64,000 nucleotides of DNA from Siniperca chuatsi (taxonomy: Eukaryota; Chordata; Actinopteri; Centrarchiformes; Sinipercidae): the NCBI RefSeq assembly GCF_020085105.1, contig NC_058045.1:17334833-17398832 (forward strand). The letters run 5' to 3'. The notes beneath the pieces are model-generated. The model did not search any database. It saw only the letters and a list, made by a program, of their open reading frames with translations, and was not told where the DNA came from. The translations under genes were made by a program, and so were the position numbers. This document shows positions 32,861 through 47,700 of the stretch, one piece after another (the first letter of the stretch is position 1; the number at the start of each line of letters is the position of its first letter).

Positions 32861-35800
32861 GATGCTTTATAACTATGACTAACTAAAACTTGCTAAATAA
32901 ATTACTTGAATTTGTTACCAAATATTACACAGGTATTGTACTGAGTGCTGAATACAAGAAGTCATTCTCAATGAGCTTACCTTGTGCAAGGATGTTGGTA
33001 ATGTTCAAGTGCTTCGGGTCAGTGATGTGGACTATCCACCCCCAACCCCTGCTCAGTCAGCATTACTCCCCACACCTGACAGCTCACAGGACCTGTGCCC
33101 TGGAAGTCCTGGCACATGCCTCACGAGTGGCCTGTCAGTGACAGCGAATGCTTGGAGAGGCCAGATAGAAATCACAGTGCACAGTGCCAGGCCTACTCTG
33201 TGTACAGTCTACCCTGTTTTGTAGTGTCACCTTATTGTCACACACCCAGGGGTCAGTGTTTCCTTTGTTCTCTCTCTGGTCCTCAACCCCACTCTGCCTA
33301 CAGAGGCTGCAGCTCTGTTAGTGTAAGCCCGGGTGACATCAGCTGGTATTTTTTGTCCACCCCGAGGCGCTCCCAGGTCGCCCTGCAATCCTTCACATTC
33401 CTGCAGGTTTGACACTTTCTTATATAAAGGCAATACATCAAGGGGAAGGAATTTATGTCCAGTAAAAAGTTGGACAGAGTGGCAAAGTGAAATGTAAAAT
33501 GGTGTAGAATGTAGAGAGAAATATAATGCTGATCAACATGTAAGCAAATCTAGCTACTTTTTAGACTTATCAAAAAGGTCATAATCTTATATAATAATAA
33601 TAATAATAATAATGATCAGTCATATTTAATTGATTATAAACCCAGGCTCTTGTATACACAGTTATAACTGAAAAAAACAAATTTTGTAGCTGTAATATCT
33701 CTATATACAGTAGTAGTAAACATGGAAATTTCCTTTGATCAAACAAACTTAATGAATGTAATTGATTGAAGTCACCTGAGAGAGAGACATGGCACATCTA
33801 ACATATCATCTCTGTAGTATTTAAACCCACAGAGAAAAATTCTGCTCCATTCACGACACTGAGAAATCCAGAAACAAACCAAAAATGAAATTGCTCAAAA
33901 CTTGGAAATGCTTGACAGTGATTGAGCTGGCTGAAATGGGCTTACACGGCACATTTGGTAATTTGCACACCTACCTGCTCTTCAGAGCAGTACAATTACA
34001 GAGTGTCTCGGGGGCCGTCACTGCCCCTGCTGCACTCAAGCTGCTTCCCTCTCCCACTGCCCTGCTCGGCGACCGAGGTGCTAGCGTGAAATGGCTGTTA
34101 ATTCCTTCTGCTATCTGTCCCGCACAGAGCCTGTTTTAAGCCTTCATATGAATCTTTTGCCTGCTGAAAAAATATAAGGAATGAGGAAATCAGAAAGTGA
34201 AAAAGTGAGCCACTAGAAATGAAAACATCAAACAAGTATGAAATGCAAAATAGCATGAACCTAGCATTTTCCCCCCATCAATGAGATTTAATGAGTATTC
34301 CACCTTCTGGCACCAACCATAGAGAAACAAACAGAATGAAGAAATGCTGATTCAGAAACAACTGATAAAAGACAATCACGACTAAGAAAGAGTCAGTCAG
34401 TAGCACTGCATGTTTGACTTCTCTTACTTTGCCAACGAGTACACTGCTTTGTTCCAAGGTTTCATCAGGAGCCTTGAGCTATGTCTTGTCAAGTTGTAAA
34501 AAACTATATGATCTGAGTGTTTGTGTAGATTCAGTTACGAACATAGTCCAACCACATCCACCTTGATCATTGCAAAGCTGTCTTGAATCTTACGACACTG
34601 AAAGCAACTTTGATGTTGCCATTATCAGAAGACTGTTCCAAGTTTTAACAGTCTACTGTATGTCTCTGTAACCGAGCCATACTGTCTATCCTGCTGAAAA
34701 TGTTGTTTTAACCTGTCATCGCTGAGAGATTGGTCAGCTGTAGAGGGGCTGCAATGGAAGCCTGAGCCAGGCATGCTGGCTTACAGCAGCAGCATGCATA
34801 TCAACACAGTGATATGATGGACATTGGCACCTGTCGTAACATATTAGTCCACCTCCTGAAACTCTTCACTACTCTTTCTGGGGTTTTAGGTGCAAAGTAC
34901 TATGACTGAAATTCGGCATAGATACATTCTGTTCCTCACTTTTGAGCCAGATAGGATGAACATCAAATGACTAAAATTGTCTGTACACACAGGGTGGGTG
35001 TTGTTGTTCTGTATTAGAATTCATTATTATGTGTTGCTGTTATTTTGTTCTCTCCCTTGATGTTCACATCACCTATAACTTTCTGTGCATCTACCTAATT
35101 GTTATTATTGTCACTCTCTGCTCAGCTGGAAGTGAATGAAAACAAGGCATCAAAATGAGCAAAGTAAAAATAGCCATTCCCTAGATGATGTTCTGTAAAA
35201 AAGATGATTAGCAAGTTGATTATATGAATAATGTATTCCGATGATGTGCACTATTTAAATTAAGTCAGTGATGGGGAGAACATTAACCAAGCGTTTTCTT
35301 CTATTGCTGCCCAAATCACAAGGTCACAGGTCAACACACAATGTTCCTTTTCAGTTAACTTGCAAAGTATGCTCAGCAGTGAATAAGAAAAACTAAATTG
35401 TGGAGGAAAAAGATAAGGGTGAAAGAAAAATCTTGTTCTAGTATTGTGCAGATAACTATAATGAATGGGTCTCTCCATCTCACACATTCTGGTCTGATTC
35501 ATTTTAAATGCATTGCAGAATAAGCTTTTGGACTGGAGAATGATCACCTGTACCTCTACACTGCTTAGTGGGTAGGAGTGAATGATGTGGAGTGTTGCCT
35601 CTCCCCTCAACATAATCTGTAGTTTTAAACTGCTGGGCAGCATAACACACCTTCATTGAGTAAGACACCTTTAATATTGTCTGACAAAACAGTTTAACAC
35701 CTTTTTTATCTTTATATTGATGCTTTTATATTTGCATAATTTTCTCCATCATAATTGATGTTGTTTTGCAAATACAAACATGTTCAAACAATTATTTTAA

Positions 35801-38199
35801 ATATAAAGGCACTCTGTGTTGGTTGCAGCTAATTTTGCTTGAAATGATTAACAAGCTCCCAAAACATACCTCTGTGGGTGTAGAATGATAAGGGACTTTT
35901 AATGGTACGCTTGTTGCATGCACTGCAACAGCAGATGATGGCCACCATGACTGCAGCTGCACTGGGGGAAATGACAGCGCTTTGTTTCCCTCTACTGGTT
36001 ATAAGTGCAACCACCATCTGCACCAGACAACTTGATATTTGCATGTCTGTGCCTGTGCATACAGGCAAACACTTGATACGTGTCTGTGTGTTTGTGTTGT
36101 GTTAGTGTAGAACAGGAAAGATATGCTACAGAAGATAAAGAAGAGACTGAAACTGAATAGCAATGGAGGGACAGAGACAGCAGCAAAAGGAAAGAAGCAA
36201 ATGGTTTGTAAATGTTGTACTCACCAGCAGTTCATCTCTGCGGGTGATGGATGTATGGCATTCGCCTTAAATAGAGTTGTTGGCAGCTGAGCGTAAGTGC
36301 TCAGCACAAGGGATCAGTTGTGACAGAGATCATCTGCTGCTGGGTCACATTATCCAGCAGCAGGTGAGATACGTCAGTAGAAAAGAAGAGCATTCATTTT
36401 TGTCTCCTGGCCTGTTTTCCACTACTCAACCCATTGTCAGGTTGGAGTGTTTCTCTCAAGGTAACAGTACAGTGAGGCTTTAAAGGCTTGTCATAAAGCT
36501 CCTGCAGGGCTGTCAAGTGCCATGGGATCATTTTGATGTTAATTGATTGGTTGACATACCAAAAGATAGAATACGACTTCCTGCTGAGTACTCTGAGGTG
36601 CAATTCCCCATTCCCTATTGTTTGCTTTGAAATTTCAGCTCATCCTGGGGAGAATGTCGGTGTCTCAGCATGCGGTGAGGTGAGCATTCATATAATGTTT
36701 AGATCTCAGTTGTTTTTCTCATTGACTTGATGCCAAAGGTCTCAGAGAATAGGTGGCCTGTGCTGTAAGTGTTGCCCTTGAAGGAAGTGTTTAAGTGTGA
36801 ACCCTTCTCTCTCTATTTTTTCCTTATAGCTCAGAGAGCAGCACATGCATTCCCAACATTAACAGACTCTTGCACGAACACGAACACACACACACGTGAA
36901 CACAGAGCTTCAGACAAACACACAACCCCAATGTGATGCGCTGATGCTGGAGAGGCTGTGTGAGGCCAAGGTCATGCAGTCTCATTCCTTTATTCCCATA
37001 ATCCCATGTGTTGGCAGGGTGGGAGGCCTGCTAATGGCTAGCGCTCTCAGAAAGGGAACTACTGCGTTAACATAGACTCTAGAGACTCAGCCCACAGCCC
37101 ACCACCCTGCGTAAGGAGCATAGCACACGGTCTATACAATCCATCAACATGGCTAATTAGGCCCCAACAAAATCCCTGAGAGAAGCATTAGGAGGGGAAC
37201 TAGAGGTGTAGCAGTAGCACCATAGTTGAGATAATAAGAATGCAATAAAGTTAGACTGCTGTGAAATTATCTGGCTCATTTGAATGTATTGTGGAAACAG
37301 CATAGGTAACAGACTATACATTTTCAAGTCAAGGTATCCTTTGAATCCTTTTTGCCCTGAGAAAGATGACCAATGTAGAAAGATGGTGGTGGGGGACTAA
37401 GATTCAAGAAAAGATACCTAGACATTGACATCCCATTAATCACAGCCATTATTTTGTCTACTCATAGCACATAAAAATTGTCATTATATAATTCTTGGTC
37501 TTTTTTCTTTTCAAAATGGTTTACAATGACAAGGGTATGAGTAAGCTTTAAAAGACGAGGCACTAAAAAAGTGAGAGAAATACAATTTCCCACTATCAAA
37601 TTTTAACACGAAGGAAGCACGAGGAGTAGTCAGTGAAAGGTACAGGAGTACTACAATCCTGCACCTAATGTTGCAAAAGACCAAATTTAGCCCTGTGTGA
37701 AAAAATGCCGCCCCCTCATTCATTTGAATGAGGCCAGTCCATTTGCACAGCAGAAGCGCCAATGCAGAGGGCTCCGGCAAAAACGTTGCAACTTCTGGCT
37801 CAACTTTTGCCAGACACTATGCAGTTTGATAAGCCTTTAAACTGGATCTGTTACTCAAACTGGACTTCCTGGATCATATTTCATGTCTCTATGGTACCTG
37901 AAGAAACACCCTCCAAAAAATGTATTCAAATTCAAATATCACAGAATACTTTTATTGTATTCAAACTGAATTGCGTAATTATACACTCTTCTCCCTTAGA
38001 ATTCCTAATTTAAAAGTAGCTGTGTCATCCAACTAAATATAACAGCATTTTGTGCTCCATTGTGCTATGGAGCTCAGTGTGGATGTCTATTCAAATAGCT
38101 ATTCTTAGATACAGATTAACCACAGATTTTATTTGTCAATGTGATATCAGCAGTGATATCATCCACATTTTAATCATCAACGCTAGAACATTGTGAGCC
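32861..38199. other. No gene seen; unique DNA with a GC-richer patch
   Basis: The patch 32,980-33,420 holds three overlapping frames of 80-105 codons in different phases, which is typical of GC-richer non-coding DNA. A 127-codon minus frame at 35,260-35,643 is the longest outside transposons, but it has no domain, signal peptide or flanking splice pattern. A TAA-trinucleotide run is at 33,591-33,612. Confidence 0.45.
33591..33612 (+). repeat. (ATA)n microsatellite
   Basis: About seven uninterrupted ATA/TAA units. It produces a Tyr run in the antisense frame, which is spurious. Confidence 0.9.
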
Positions 38200-41100
38200 A
38201 AGCCTGCCACAGTGCAGATCCTCATGTCACTGCGTGCTCATTGACAGCTCATCTCAGTTTTTGATAAATGATAAATCTTAATCAGCTGGTGGGTGTCCTT
38301 AAATTGAGGTGAGAGAGGAATGTAAGTCTCTCTCTGAAGGATTGTCTCTCTGTTCCCTATTTCGATCCCTCAGATCAACAATCTGTCCTCTGGGTAGGCG
38401 AGAGCAGGCAGGCAGCCGAGAAAATGGTTCAGATTAAAACGAGGTAATGGCACATTTGCTAGGTCCTTTGTGTGAGCCGCGCATGCAATTTAAGGTGCTG
38501 CCATACAGGACGAGTTAATATTTCATTGCACGCCAGGGAATAGGAATAGAGAGGAGGGGGGAAAAATGCATATGTCTCATTTTTGCAATCTGATTTGTCT
38601 CAGCAAATCAGCCTGAGTCAATGTCATTCCATAATGAACTCTCTTCCACAATTCTGAGCATTCTGCTGCCAAGCGGCTGCCTGCTTTCACACCCACTGAA
38701 CGTGGAATATATTTTGAGCTACTCTTTGTCAGATTATAGACAACTGTTTTTTCCCTCCTTCTCTCTGTCCTTTTCCTTCTCTTGCTCTGTCACCACCCAA
38801 AAAACCTGTTACTCCTCCCCCCACCACGCCCTACCCACCCTCATCCACCTTTAGAGATAGAGATGGAGGGAATGGAAGGTTTTGATTAAGTAAAATGCTG
38901 AGATGTAATCTTGTGCAAGCTGAGATGTGAAGTGTGTGCTTGTGTGTGTGTATGTGTGTGTAAGAGAGGGAAAGGGCTGGGGCAACGTGTGATGCTCGGT
39001 TTATTGCATCGCAAGCTCATTTGTTTGTATTTTATACCTCATTTCTGCTCAGACGAGCCGGCTCCACATTCCGGCTGCGGGTGACCCAGTTTCACAACCT
39101 CAGTGTGACTCTCTCACTCTCTCTAATAATATAACATTCCCCTTTTAATACATTACTTTTAGTAAATACACTGCACTTTGTGGATATGATTTAATGCAAT
39201 ATACTTACAAACTAGTTCACTGAGAGGAAAATGCAAACTCTAGCTTCCACTGCGATAGTTTCTCCTCCATCCCCTCAGGCGCAGCTATGCAGTACGTTAG
39301 CATGTTAGTGCAGTGCGTGACACCACTCTGACAGCACTCTAAACATCAGAAGGACTAAAGCTCATCTGGGCCGTCAGGGTTATAAACATGGGGTACTTAA
39401 ACTTAGAGATGGCCTGTTTATGGGTACAGAGAAGCACATAAGGAAGATAACATATGGGTAACTCAACATAAACATAAACTTGCCCTGTTTCTATAGTAGA
39501 TGGCTGTTTGAGCTAATTTTTAGACTTGCTACATGGTGACATTGGCAATGTTCATGTTCAAGTAAGCAGTAATCCCCTTCCTCCTTAACAAGGATCATTC
39601 TCTGAGAGGAAGCTGTAAAACACAGCTTGGTCTAGAGACTATCAGTAACATTAACTCACTAGCTTTATTCTGGTATTATCTGCTGTGCCAAGCCACAAAA
39701 CCCATAGTTCTGCATACCTGCTGTGCCGCAGCTTTGTCCGTGCTCCCCTAGGAGGTCCTGAACATTTCCCTGCCTCTAGGTGCACTGAGATAGTGTGCAA
39801 GTGAGTCTGCTGTTCCAGTCCAGGTGCAGGGAGAGCAGGTGGACGGGGGCGGGACTGCCAGGGGACCACATGGGGTAGAGAGGCTTAGTGGGTCACAGTG
39901 GGAAGGGGTGGTGCAGCTCAATCATTCCTCTACCCTAAGGGCACCTCAGAGCTACACAGCTGTGAAAAGACTGTCATCCGGGGAAATTCACCCCATATAC
40001 GTACAGGGGAAGGCTTGTGATAAAGCATGCAGTGCATGCTTGCACACATGACACACATACACCATCCATACAGGCAACCATGATATGCACATACGAGAGC
40101 TGACATATTTTATCAACTAAACACAAATCCTCCCTCTCATGCTTTCTCTTCTGCACAGCCCTCGCTGTGTTCATTCCTCTCTCTGTCCACAGTCCATACA
40201 TGTCCTCCATATACTCTCCCCCTCACCCCCAATCATTTCTCCACCGCTCCCAGCTTTTGCAGCAGGGCTGGGTACTAGCGGGCCCGTGCCATCCATTATT
40301 CCTAGGCAGAAGTGCATTAAAGATTCATCTCTGCAGCTCAACCTCAAAGGAAAGACTATGACCCCTGGTATAGCTGCTGAATTATGGAGACCGCCAATAA
40401 AGTTGTTTGCCTTTGATCTCATTCTCAGCTTTCTCCCTCCCAGGTGAACTTAGACCAGTGAACACATGGACACACGTAGACACACACACTCACAAACAAA
40501 GTGCTGTCATACACTCCATATTCCATTTGTACTTACTCTTGCCACTTCTCTTTTTCTCTTAAAAACACAAATTTGCACTCCTATGTTCTCTATATTCCAT
40601 TTTCACTCTGTATCCCCCTTCTCTGCCACTCACACTCTCTTTTTGTCCCTCACAAGCATATAAAGATACACACAGAAGCACACAAGAACAAAAAAACCCT
40701 GCAAACAAAAGCATATCTCTGAGAAGATGATGATGGAACAATTATGTGAAAACAGTCTTGCCTGTCCCTTCCCTGCATACCAAGTGACTGTCTGGCACTA
40801 TAAATTTCACCCCTGCCATCAACCGCAATCTCTGCCTCCCTCTCCCAAGCTAAAAGTGGCTTGCAGCTCCAATGGCAGTGGTAGAAACACATTTGCTCAC
40901 ACATGCGCATTGTTTATATTTAATCGATGTCGAGTGGAAGGTCCTATTCAAAATGGCTGTCATTTGTCAAGTATTAATAATTCAGTCACACAAACACGAG
41001 GAATGGTCAGGATATCACACACACTCCCACGCTGGATTGCATGAAGTGCCACCTCACCTGAAGGTGAATACTCACACTCAGCTTTCATTCTCTTCTTCAG

Positions 41101-44100
41101 TCAGCTCCTGTTGTTAACAGCCTTGTGGTTATGGCAAAGTCAGGAATGGAGGACTGTGCAGCAGCTGCAGAGAGACCAGGATACAAGGTTGTGTGAACAG
41201 CTTAACTGGAAACCAAACGTGAACACAGAAGGAGCCTTGAACCAAGCTATCCGTCATTTTATCATGCGTTATGGTTAATAGGTGGTTGTACTGGTGAGCA
41301 TAATGGGACATTAGCTTTCACCTTAATAGGTTCAAGGGACACATACACAAACACACAGAAAGGTTGTGTGTAGCCTTGAAGAGAGAGACGGGGGATCATA
41401 GGTGAAGGTGGGTGTGTGTGTGTGTGCGTGATGGGGGTGTCCCATTATCTACATACCCAGTGTCCCATCCTGGACCCAATTATAAATCTGGGCTAACCTG
41501 GACAGTAGTCACAAGAACACAGGAAAGGACAGAAACGTGGGAGCTGTGGTTAAATCGAGCTTGTTTCACCTTACTCCTACACACACCAGACAGACCAGTC
41601 CTCGTATCTTCCTTATGTGTTGAAAGATTGATACAAAGGATACAGGTGTATGGCAGCAAAAAACAAGGATTCCTGGTTGATTAATGAGGTGTGACCAGCC
41701 CTCAGTGTTGTGTTCTTAGATAGAGTGAATGCTTTTTCTCAGGGGATTTACAGGGAATGAAAAAAGCGCGCACACACACACACACACACACGCGGATAAC
41801 TCCCTGCGGACCTCCTTGCCAGCCTTGTGAAAGTGCACATGTTGACTAGAGACCTCTAATGGTGTGTTGTTGCCATACAGAGGTGTTGCACCAGTGATTG
41901 GGGGAGTGGAAGATGACATTCCTGACACAAGATGGATTCGGAGTGGCAACTTCACCGGTCAAAGGCAGGTGTGTGTTTGAAGACACCAGGTGGAGGAAGA
42001 GGGCATTAGGTGTCTGCAGTGGGAGCAACAGAGAAGAGGCAACGAAGAAGGAAGAGGGACAAAGAAGAGTGCAAAGAAAGTGATGGCCAAGTAATGTTGC
42101 ATTTGCACATCAGGAAAAACAAGGTGATAAAAAGAGCAGTGTTTCTAAAAGAGAGGTAACTTTCCAAAGCCAGGGGAATCAGAAGTTGTTTTCAAACATA
42201 CACCGGTGTTGACTTTTTTCTCTTGAAGGTCGCTGAAAATGTGCATATTAGAAAAAGCACACACTCACAAAGTTAACTTCTATAAGCACATAATGAGTAA
42301 CAGCATGGCCTCAAATAAAGTCTGGTATATTCAATAAAATGTGATTTATTCATTGAATTCCCACAGAGAGCACCACAAAGACGATGTGTTACAATCACTT
42401 ATCGCGGCCTAATGCACATTACCTATAAAAACTGACACAGATGCATTTTTCTAGAGCATGTAGATTGGATGCAGGACCAGAAATGACATACAGTTCTCTG
42501 GTCTTGATATCATAATAGGTAAATCATATTTCATGCGCAGCCAATTGTGCACTGCGCCTTTATCTGTGAGTATTATAATATATCAACCATCCAAAAAGCA
42601 TTCACGTCATGCCTATAATACTCAAGGCGTAGAGACCACTGATGTGTGAAATAAAAGACAGCTTGACAGCACTTGAGCCGTCCCGTACGACCCATGCAGA
42701 ATCATTCACATTAGAAGACAATAGAATTCTCAGTGAGAATAAAATGCAATACATCACACAGTCTTCAGTGCCACAATGAGAGAGAGACAAAGGGTAATAA
42801 ATCATTCTTTCTTGTGTGACCCTTTCACATGATCCTGTTTTAAGTCTTTCATTGCACGTCACTTTTGCAACTCTAAGTTGACCCTAACATGTTTCACCTA
42901 TGGAAGAAGCCAGCTGTCAGATAACTCCAGGAGAAGAAGCTAAAATATAACACAGGCATGACTTAAACTATCAGGGCTGATATATTATTTGTCATGAGCT
43001 GCTGGATAAAAAATAAATAAATGACCAGACTGGTGTGTTCATCTCAGATGACTGACCATTACATGCAGCAGATGTGAAACATACTTCACAACATTCATAT
43101 TTATTAAATGCAAATGAAACTCAGTCCATGATCATTACTGAGACAACAGAAACAGACATGTGGCACAATTTAATCATGTTACATGAGTAGTATTTTCACA
43201 TGAACATCATGCAGAAATCTTTTCCTTTGCTGCTCTCAGCTCAATCTGGGTTATTACCACTATTGTTAATAGTCTGTTAAAAGTCTGTTGTTTGAATCAG
43301 CAGTTTACCTGATGTAATTGGGGTCACACTGAAGTACACGTAAATAGAGACCAAAAGCTAGCCAAGCTGTGTTTAATGTTTCGTATAAATGTACCCTTGG
43401 AATGGTTTACAAGAGGCCTGTTGAATATGGCTTGATGGATTGAGATTTTACAGTACGCTTGTGTGTGTGAAGGGAATCAAGTGAGGTGAAACAGCAATGT
43501 CACTGTCAAGGTCATAAAAAAAATAAAACTTCAGATGCTATTTTTATTGATGGCCATTTTCCTTCCTGCTACCCTCCCCCACTTGTGTTACCTCTAACAT
43601 CTTGCACTATCTAGTCATATGGCTGCAATATTTTTTTACGTTAGTGTGAGTGAATGTAGGTGTTTTATAAAATGGTGTACAATGTGTATAGTGTGCATGC
43701 ATGTGCATGAACGTATAAAGCTGTCAAGGCCTGCAGGAGATGTTCCTCCAGGGTGCCATTTTATCTCACACCTGTTCTATCTCCTTATAGTTCTTTTTAT
43801 TCAGCCGCCTAATCTGCAGAGATGCTACTGAGCACACATCTTATTTGATTTCTGCGGGGTAAAGCTCTCCGATTGGTGGCTTTGATACAACCATATCCTT
43901 GGCAATCAGATAAGACAAGTGTTGCTGTGTACAGTAGTCAGCTGAGCCGAACTCCACAACCTGCAGCCTCTGCCTAATGACTGTCACACTGAATGCAGAA
44001 ACAGGCCATACAGAGAAAGGATCCTTGTGGCCACCTTACCTCTGCTAATTATGTTGTTTTGTTATGATTCAAATTAATTGTTGTTATTTCCAGATTCTTA

Positions 44101-44344
44101 ACACAGCCCAAGATAATGGCTTGTTATTAGGCTAAGCGACAAAAACAAGCATGTAATTAAACATGTTCAGGTCAGTGTGCAAATAGCGCCCCATAATGCA
44201 TAGCTTCTGAACTCAGTAATTTATGGACACCATCTCTGAGGCTGTAAGTTATTGCTCTCTCACTAGTGAATTTTATAGTATTCATAATGTATGTCTAACT
44301 GCTCTCCTAAATTATATTTTTATCAATTTCCTAAACAAGGTAAC
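38200..44344. other. No gene seen; unique DNA with CA/TG tracts
   Basis: Contains C/T-rich and CA-rich stretches (38,740-38,850; 40,440-40,700; 41,771-41,790), which account for many small overlapping frames (up to 105 codons at 40,727-41,044). None shows a domain. The segment 38,200-38,620 and the area around 40,360-40,430 have balanced composition and could be conserved non-coding DNA, but that cannot be judged from one genome. Confidence 0.4.
41771..41790 (+). repeat. (CA)10 microsatellite
   Basis: Twenty bases of uninterrupted CA between GCG and CGCGG. A further short TG tract lies nearby at 41,410-41,425. Confidence 0.9.
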
Positions 44345-44350
44345 CTGTTA

Positions 44351-44770
44351 GATCAAGCACGTAACACAAGGGCTTGGACCCAGATGCAGACATTGGAAAC
44401 AGGCAGGTATACGGTTCAATCATTTAATAAAACAAAAGGCTTACAAAGTTCTCAGCCAGGCAGTAATCAAACACCCGGAACGCATTCCAACAAATGCAAA
44501 CCAGTCCGAGGAAGCAAACAACAGAGTCCAACATAAGGACTGGCAAGGTCCAAACGAAACATATAAGTACTCCAAAACTTAGTGGCAGGCCGAGAAGAAC
44601 CAGACACCAGGACACTTGCCATGCAGGCAACGAAGACAATCTGATGCAGAACAAAGGAAGAACACAGACTAAATACACTCAGGTAGGGGAGACTATGAGA
44701 CACAGGCGAACCCAATAAGGGCAAGCAATCAACGACAGGAAGCAAAACTACAAAAAACATAAAGAACTAC
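44351..44770 (-). repeat. Dispersed repeat, possibly an LTR-retrotransposon-derived leader
   Basis: I recognise phrases of a widespread fish repeat: GGCTTGGACCCAGATGCAG, ACTTAGTGGCAGGCCGAGA, AACCAGACACCAGGACACTT, AGACTAAATACACTCAGG and GGCGAACCCAATAAGGGCAA. Read on the minus strand, the CTGCATCTGGGTCCAAG phrase resembles the segment that precedes the coding region in some fish Gypsy-type elements, but no LTR pair, primer site or coding sequence could be shown. Class uncertain; limits approximate. Several overlapping frames of 74-97 codons inside are spurious. Confidence 0.4.
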
Positions 44771-47700
44771 TACTACTAAACTACTAAAATAATGACATCC
44801 CACAAAGATCCAGATCACAGGGAAACATTACATACTTTTAATGGAGACACTCAATTGCAGACACTCAAATTGGATAACTGTTAAAACTACAACCATCTAC
44901 ACATTAACGTGATATATTGAACTGAGCTTTGATGTAATGAGAGCTGCATCCAGCATTTAATGAACAGAGAAGGGAGGCATGCAGGGCATTCTATGCAATT
45001 TATATTAAAATTCCAGCTTGGTAATATGAAAGTGAACCAATCCTGGATGAACATCCTGTAATCACAAAGCACTTGAACTTGTGCTTGAGCCTGTCGACTG
45101 TCTACTATCCTTTTCCTGCTCTGTGCCCTCAGAGAAAGAAAATGACAGTTGAAATGAGAAGGAAATTGGAGCACATGACTTTATAACTAATTCATTGGGT
45201 GACAGGATAGCATTTTGATTTTCAATGCTATTTGCATCATCACAGCCCAAATGCAGTCAATGATACCAACACACAGTACTGAAATGTCCCAAGAAGACAC
45301 AAAAGATGCACAATGTGTTGAAACGTTCAGTTAAAGAAAAGCCAAGTGCTTCAGTTCCCTTCTGAAACTAATTCCCCTTTATGGTAGTGGAAATGTTTTT
45401 TGTAGAGTTCTGCAAAGGCATTCTGCAAGTAACAGAGATTAATTAAGCACATTACCATTACTTAACTAGATTAAAACAAATGTTGCCAAAAATGGTGACA
45501 TCTCAAAACCAGAAACCCTCATTCCTGTCCACCACAAAACTCTACAAACCTTAGAGCCTCCTCCCTTAACTGTTCCTGACACCAGGTCACTTTTGTGCCT
45601 CAGTAGGACCCTCAAACCAATGAGACTGAACCAAATTACGACACTTCATCAAAACTTCAACATTCATTTGGACACAGGGAAAAGCCCAATGCAGTGCTAT
45701 GCAGCCCTAAAAAGACAGAACAGAGTTTCAGATTGCCTGACTATAGAGAATGGCATTAAATACAGAACCACTTTGACAAAGTACAGTGTCAGCAGGTACG
45801 TCCTGGCTGTGCAGCCCGGCTGATATAAGAAAGCATGGCTCCCTACAGCAGAGCAACTCAGCCAGCTGTAAAAAGAAAACAAGAGACACAGCAACACTTC
45901 TGAACAGAATGCATTAAATTCCAGCCAGTCAGAACAAAATATTTTAGTTAATTCATACACAAACATCTCCAGCTATACTCTCAAGTGTGGCATAATTCCT
46001 CCAGTCTTTTCTCCTACAAATTTACATTCATATGCAACTAGTTTGCATCAGCAAAATACATTTGGGGTGAAACATAACAACTTTCAGATTGCATTTTTTA
46101 TCAACATTTCATACAGAATGGTGAGCATATCTGCAAAATCTTCCTTGATGACATTTATTGCTACAAAATCTGCACATGGCTGATAAGGCATGATTAGGAT
46201 ATGTTTAATTTAATGAAACTAAAACCACTTGGTCAAGATTAGGGACATATCATATAGTCAAGGTTACATACTAACAACATTAACTCTGACTTCCACCTGT
46301 CCTAGCAGTTACACACTCCTCATCCACCTGAACTCCACACACTCACTTACTGCACTATACTGTATGACCATCATGTTACTTCCTGCCTTGGCATTAAATG
46401 TTTCAATGACTGTAAATCCCTAATGCAGATATGTACATAATTTAAAGGATAAAGGGTTGAATGTGGGAATGTCTCCTTTCAACTTAACATGAAAAATAAA
46501 TTGACATGAAACAGGATGGCCTTTATCTACTGTATACCCTATGCTAATGTTTGTGTTTTGTCTATGATGCCTTGTGTTATTTGTTGACGGTTCTAAAGCT
46601 GAAATTTAAAACATTTTATTTATTATTTCATTTTAACAATATATTTTCTTCATAGCTGTCAGATCTCTTGTTGTCTCATTGTCTCATTTCCAACAATAAA
46701 GTTCAACTACATTAATTTTACTGTGCACTTAGTTCAGGCTGTCAAGGAACACAAGATGGAGAAATGTGATCATTGGAATACAAACTATATTGCAATCTCA
46801 TGTTGTGTTCTGTAAGGTTTATCATACAACATTTGAAATAAACAATTTTAATCAAATATCCAGCACATATTTACAAATGTGTTGACTATGGGTGCTCTTT
46901 CATTTCTACAAAGAAAAGGGAACATTTTCATTACCAAAACAAAGCTTGCTGATGCATACAAAGCCAAAAAGAAAAAAGCATTGCGCCATGCACGCAGCCC
47001 TTGGGTCAAATATGGACTTTAGTCCCTTCACAACAGCAACATCACATCCAAATGTCATGGAACATGTGGCGTATGAAGAGGCTTTCTTCTAAACCCCAGT
47101 GACCTGGATGCTATCTTGTACACAACTGGTAGGCTGCCCTTCAAGGAGCACATCAATGAGTAAATATGTGGCTTCCCAGAAAAGAAAACATAATCCTTAA
47201 GTTTGACGCTGAAGAGGCCTGATTACTTTTGTTGCTCTGTAGATTTGTTTGTAAGAGTGGGGGCTATGAGTCGTCCCCCTTGAGACACGAGGAGGACATC
47301 AGAAAGCACATCGCCTGTCATCTTACATCTTTCCTCTACATTCCCTTCTCCTGTCATTGATGATTGGATCAGGGATAATGACTCTCAGAGGGACCCTTTA
47401 CAAGAAGGTGGTCATTGTGCAGATATGGTAGAAGAGCCACAAATACAACCATCCATGTGACGGTAACAATATGCTACAATGCGGCAGCCGAAAGAAAACA
47501 AGATCAGACACTGATCGTGTAATACAGTGCATCATTTCCTCACCCCTTCCCCCTGGCCATCACTATTACAGATCATAGAGAAAGGAGATTTGAAGGGAAA
47601 AATAACTGCATCAGTCATTCATCCTACGCAGATACACGGAACACTTAGCTCGTTAAATCCCTACACCAACCCTTTTACAACATTTGCATTCATAAATCAG

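Noticed and set aside
32890..33433. Four overlapping frames in a GC-richer patch, considered as a host exon
   Set aside because: Different phases compete, none continues past plausible splice sites with a recognisable domain, and TTG-type starts are needed for some.
35260..35643. 127-codon minus-strand frame, the longest outside transposons
   Set aside because: Composition looks random, with no signal peptide, motif or neighbouring exon; expected by chance in 64 kb.
40139..41044. Cluster of overlapping 80-105 codon frames
   Set aside because: C/T-rich and CA-rich sequence with few stop codons; frames overlap on both strands.
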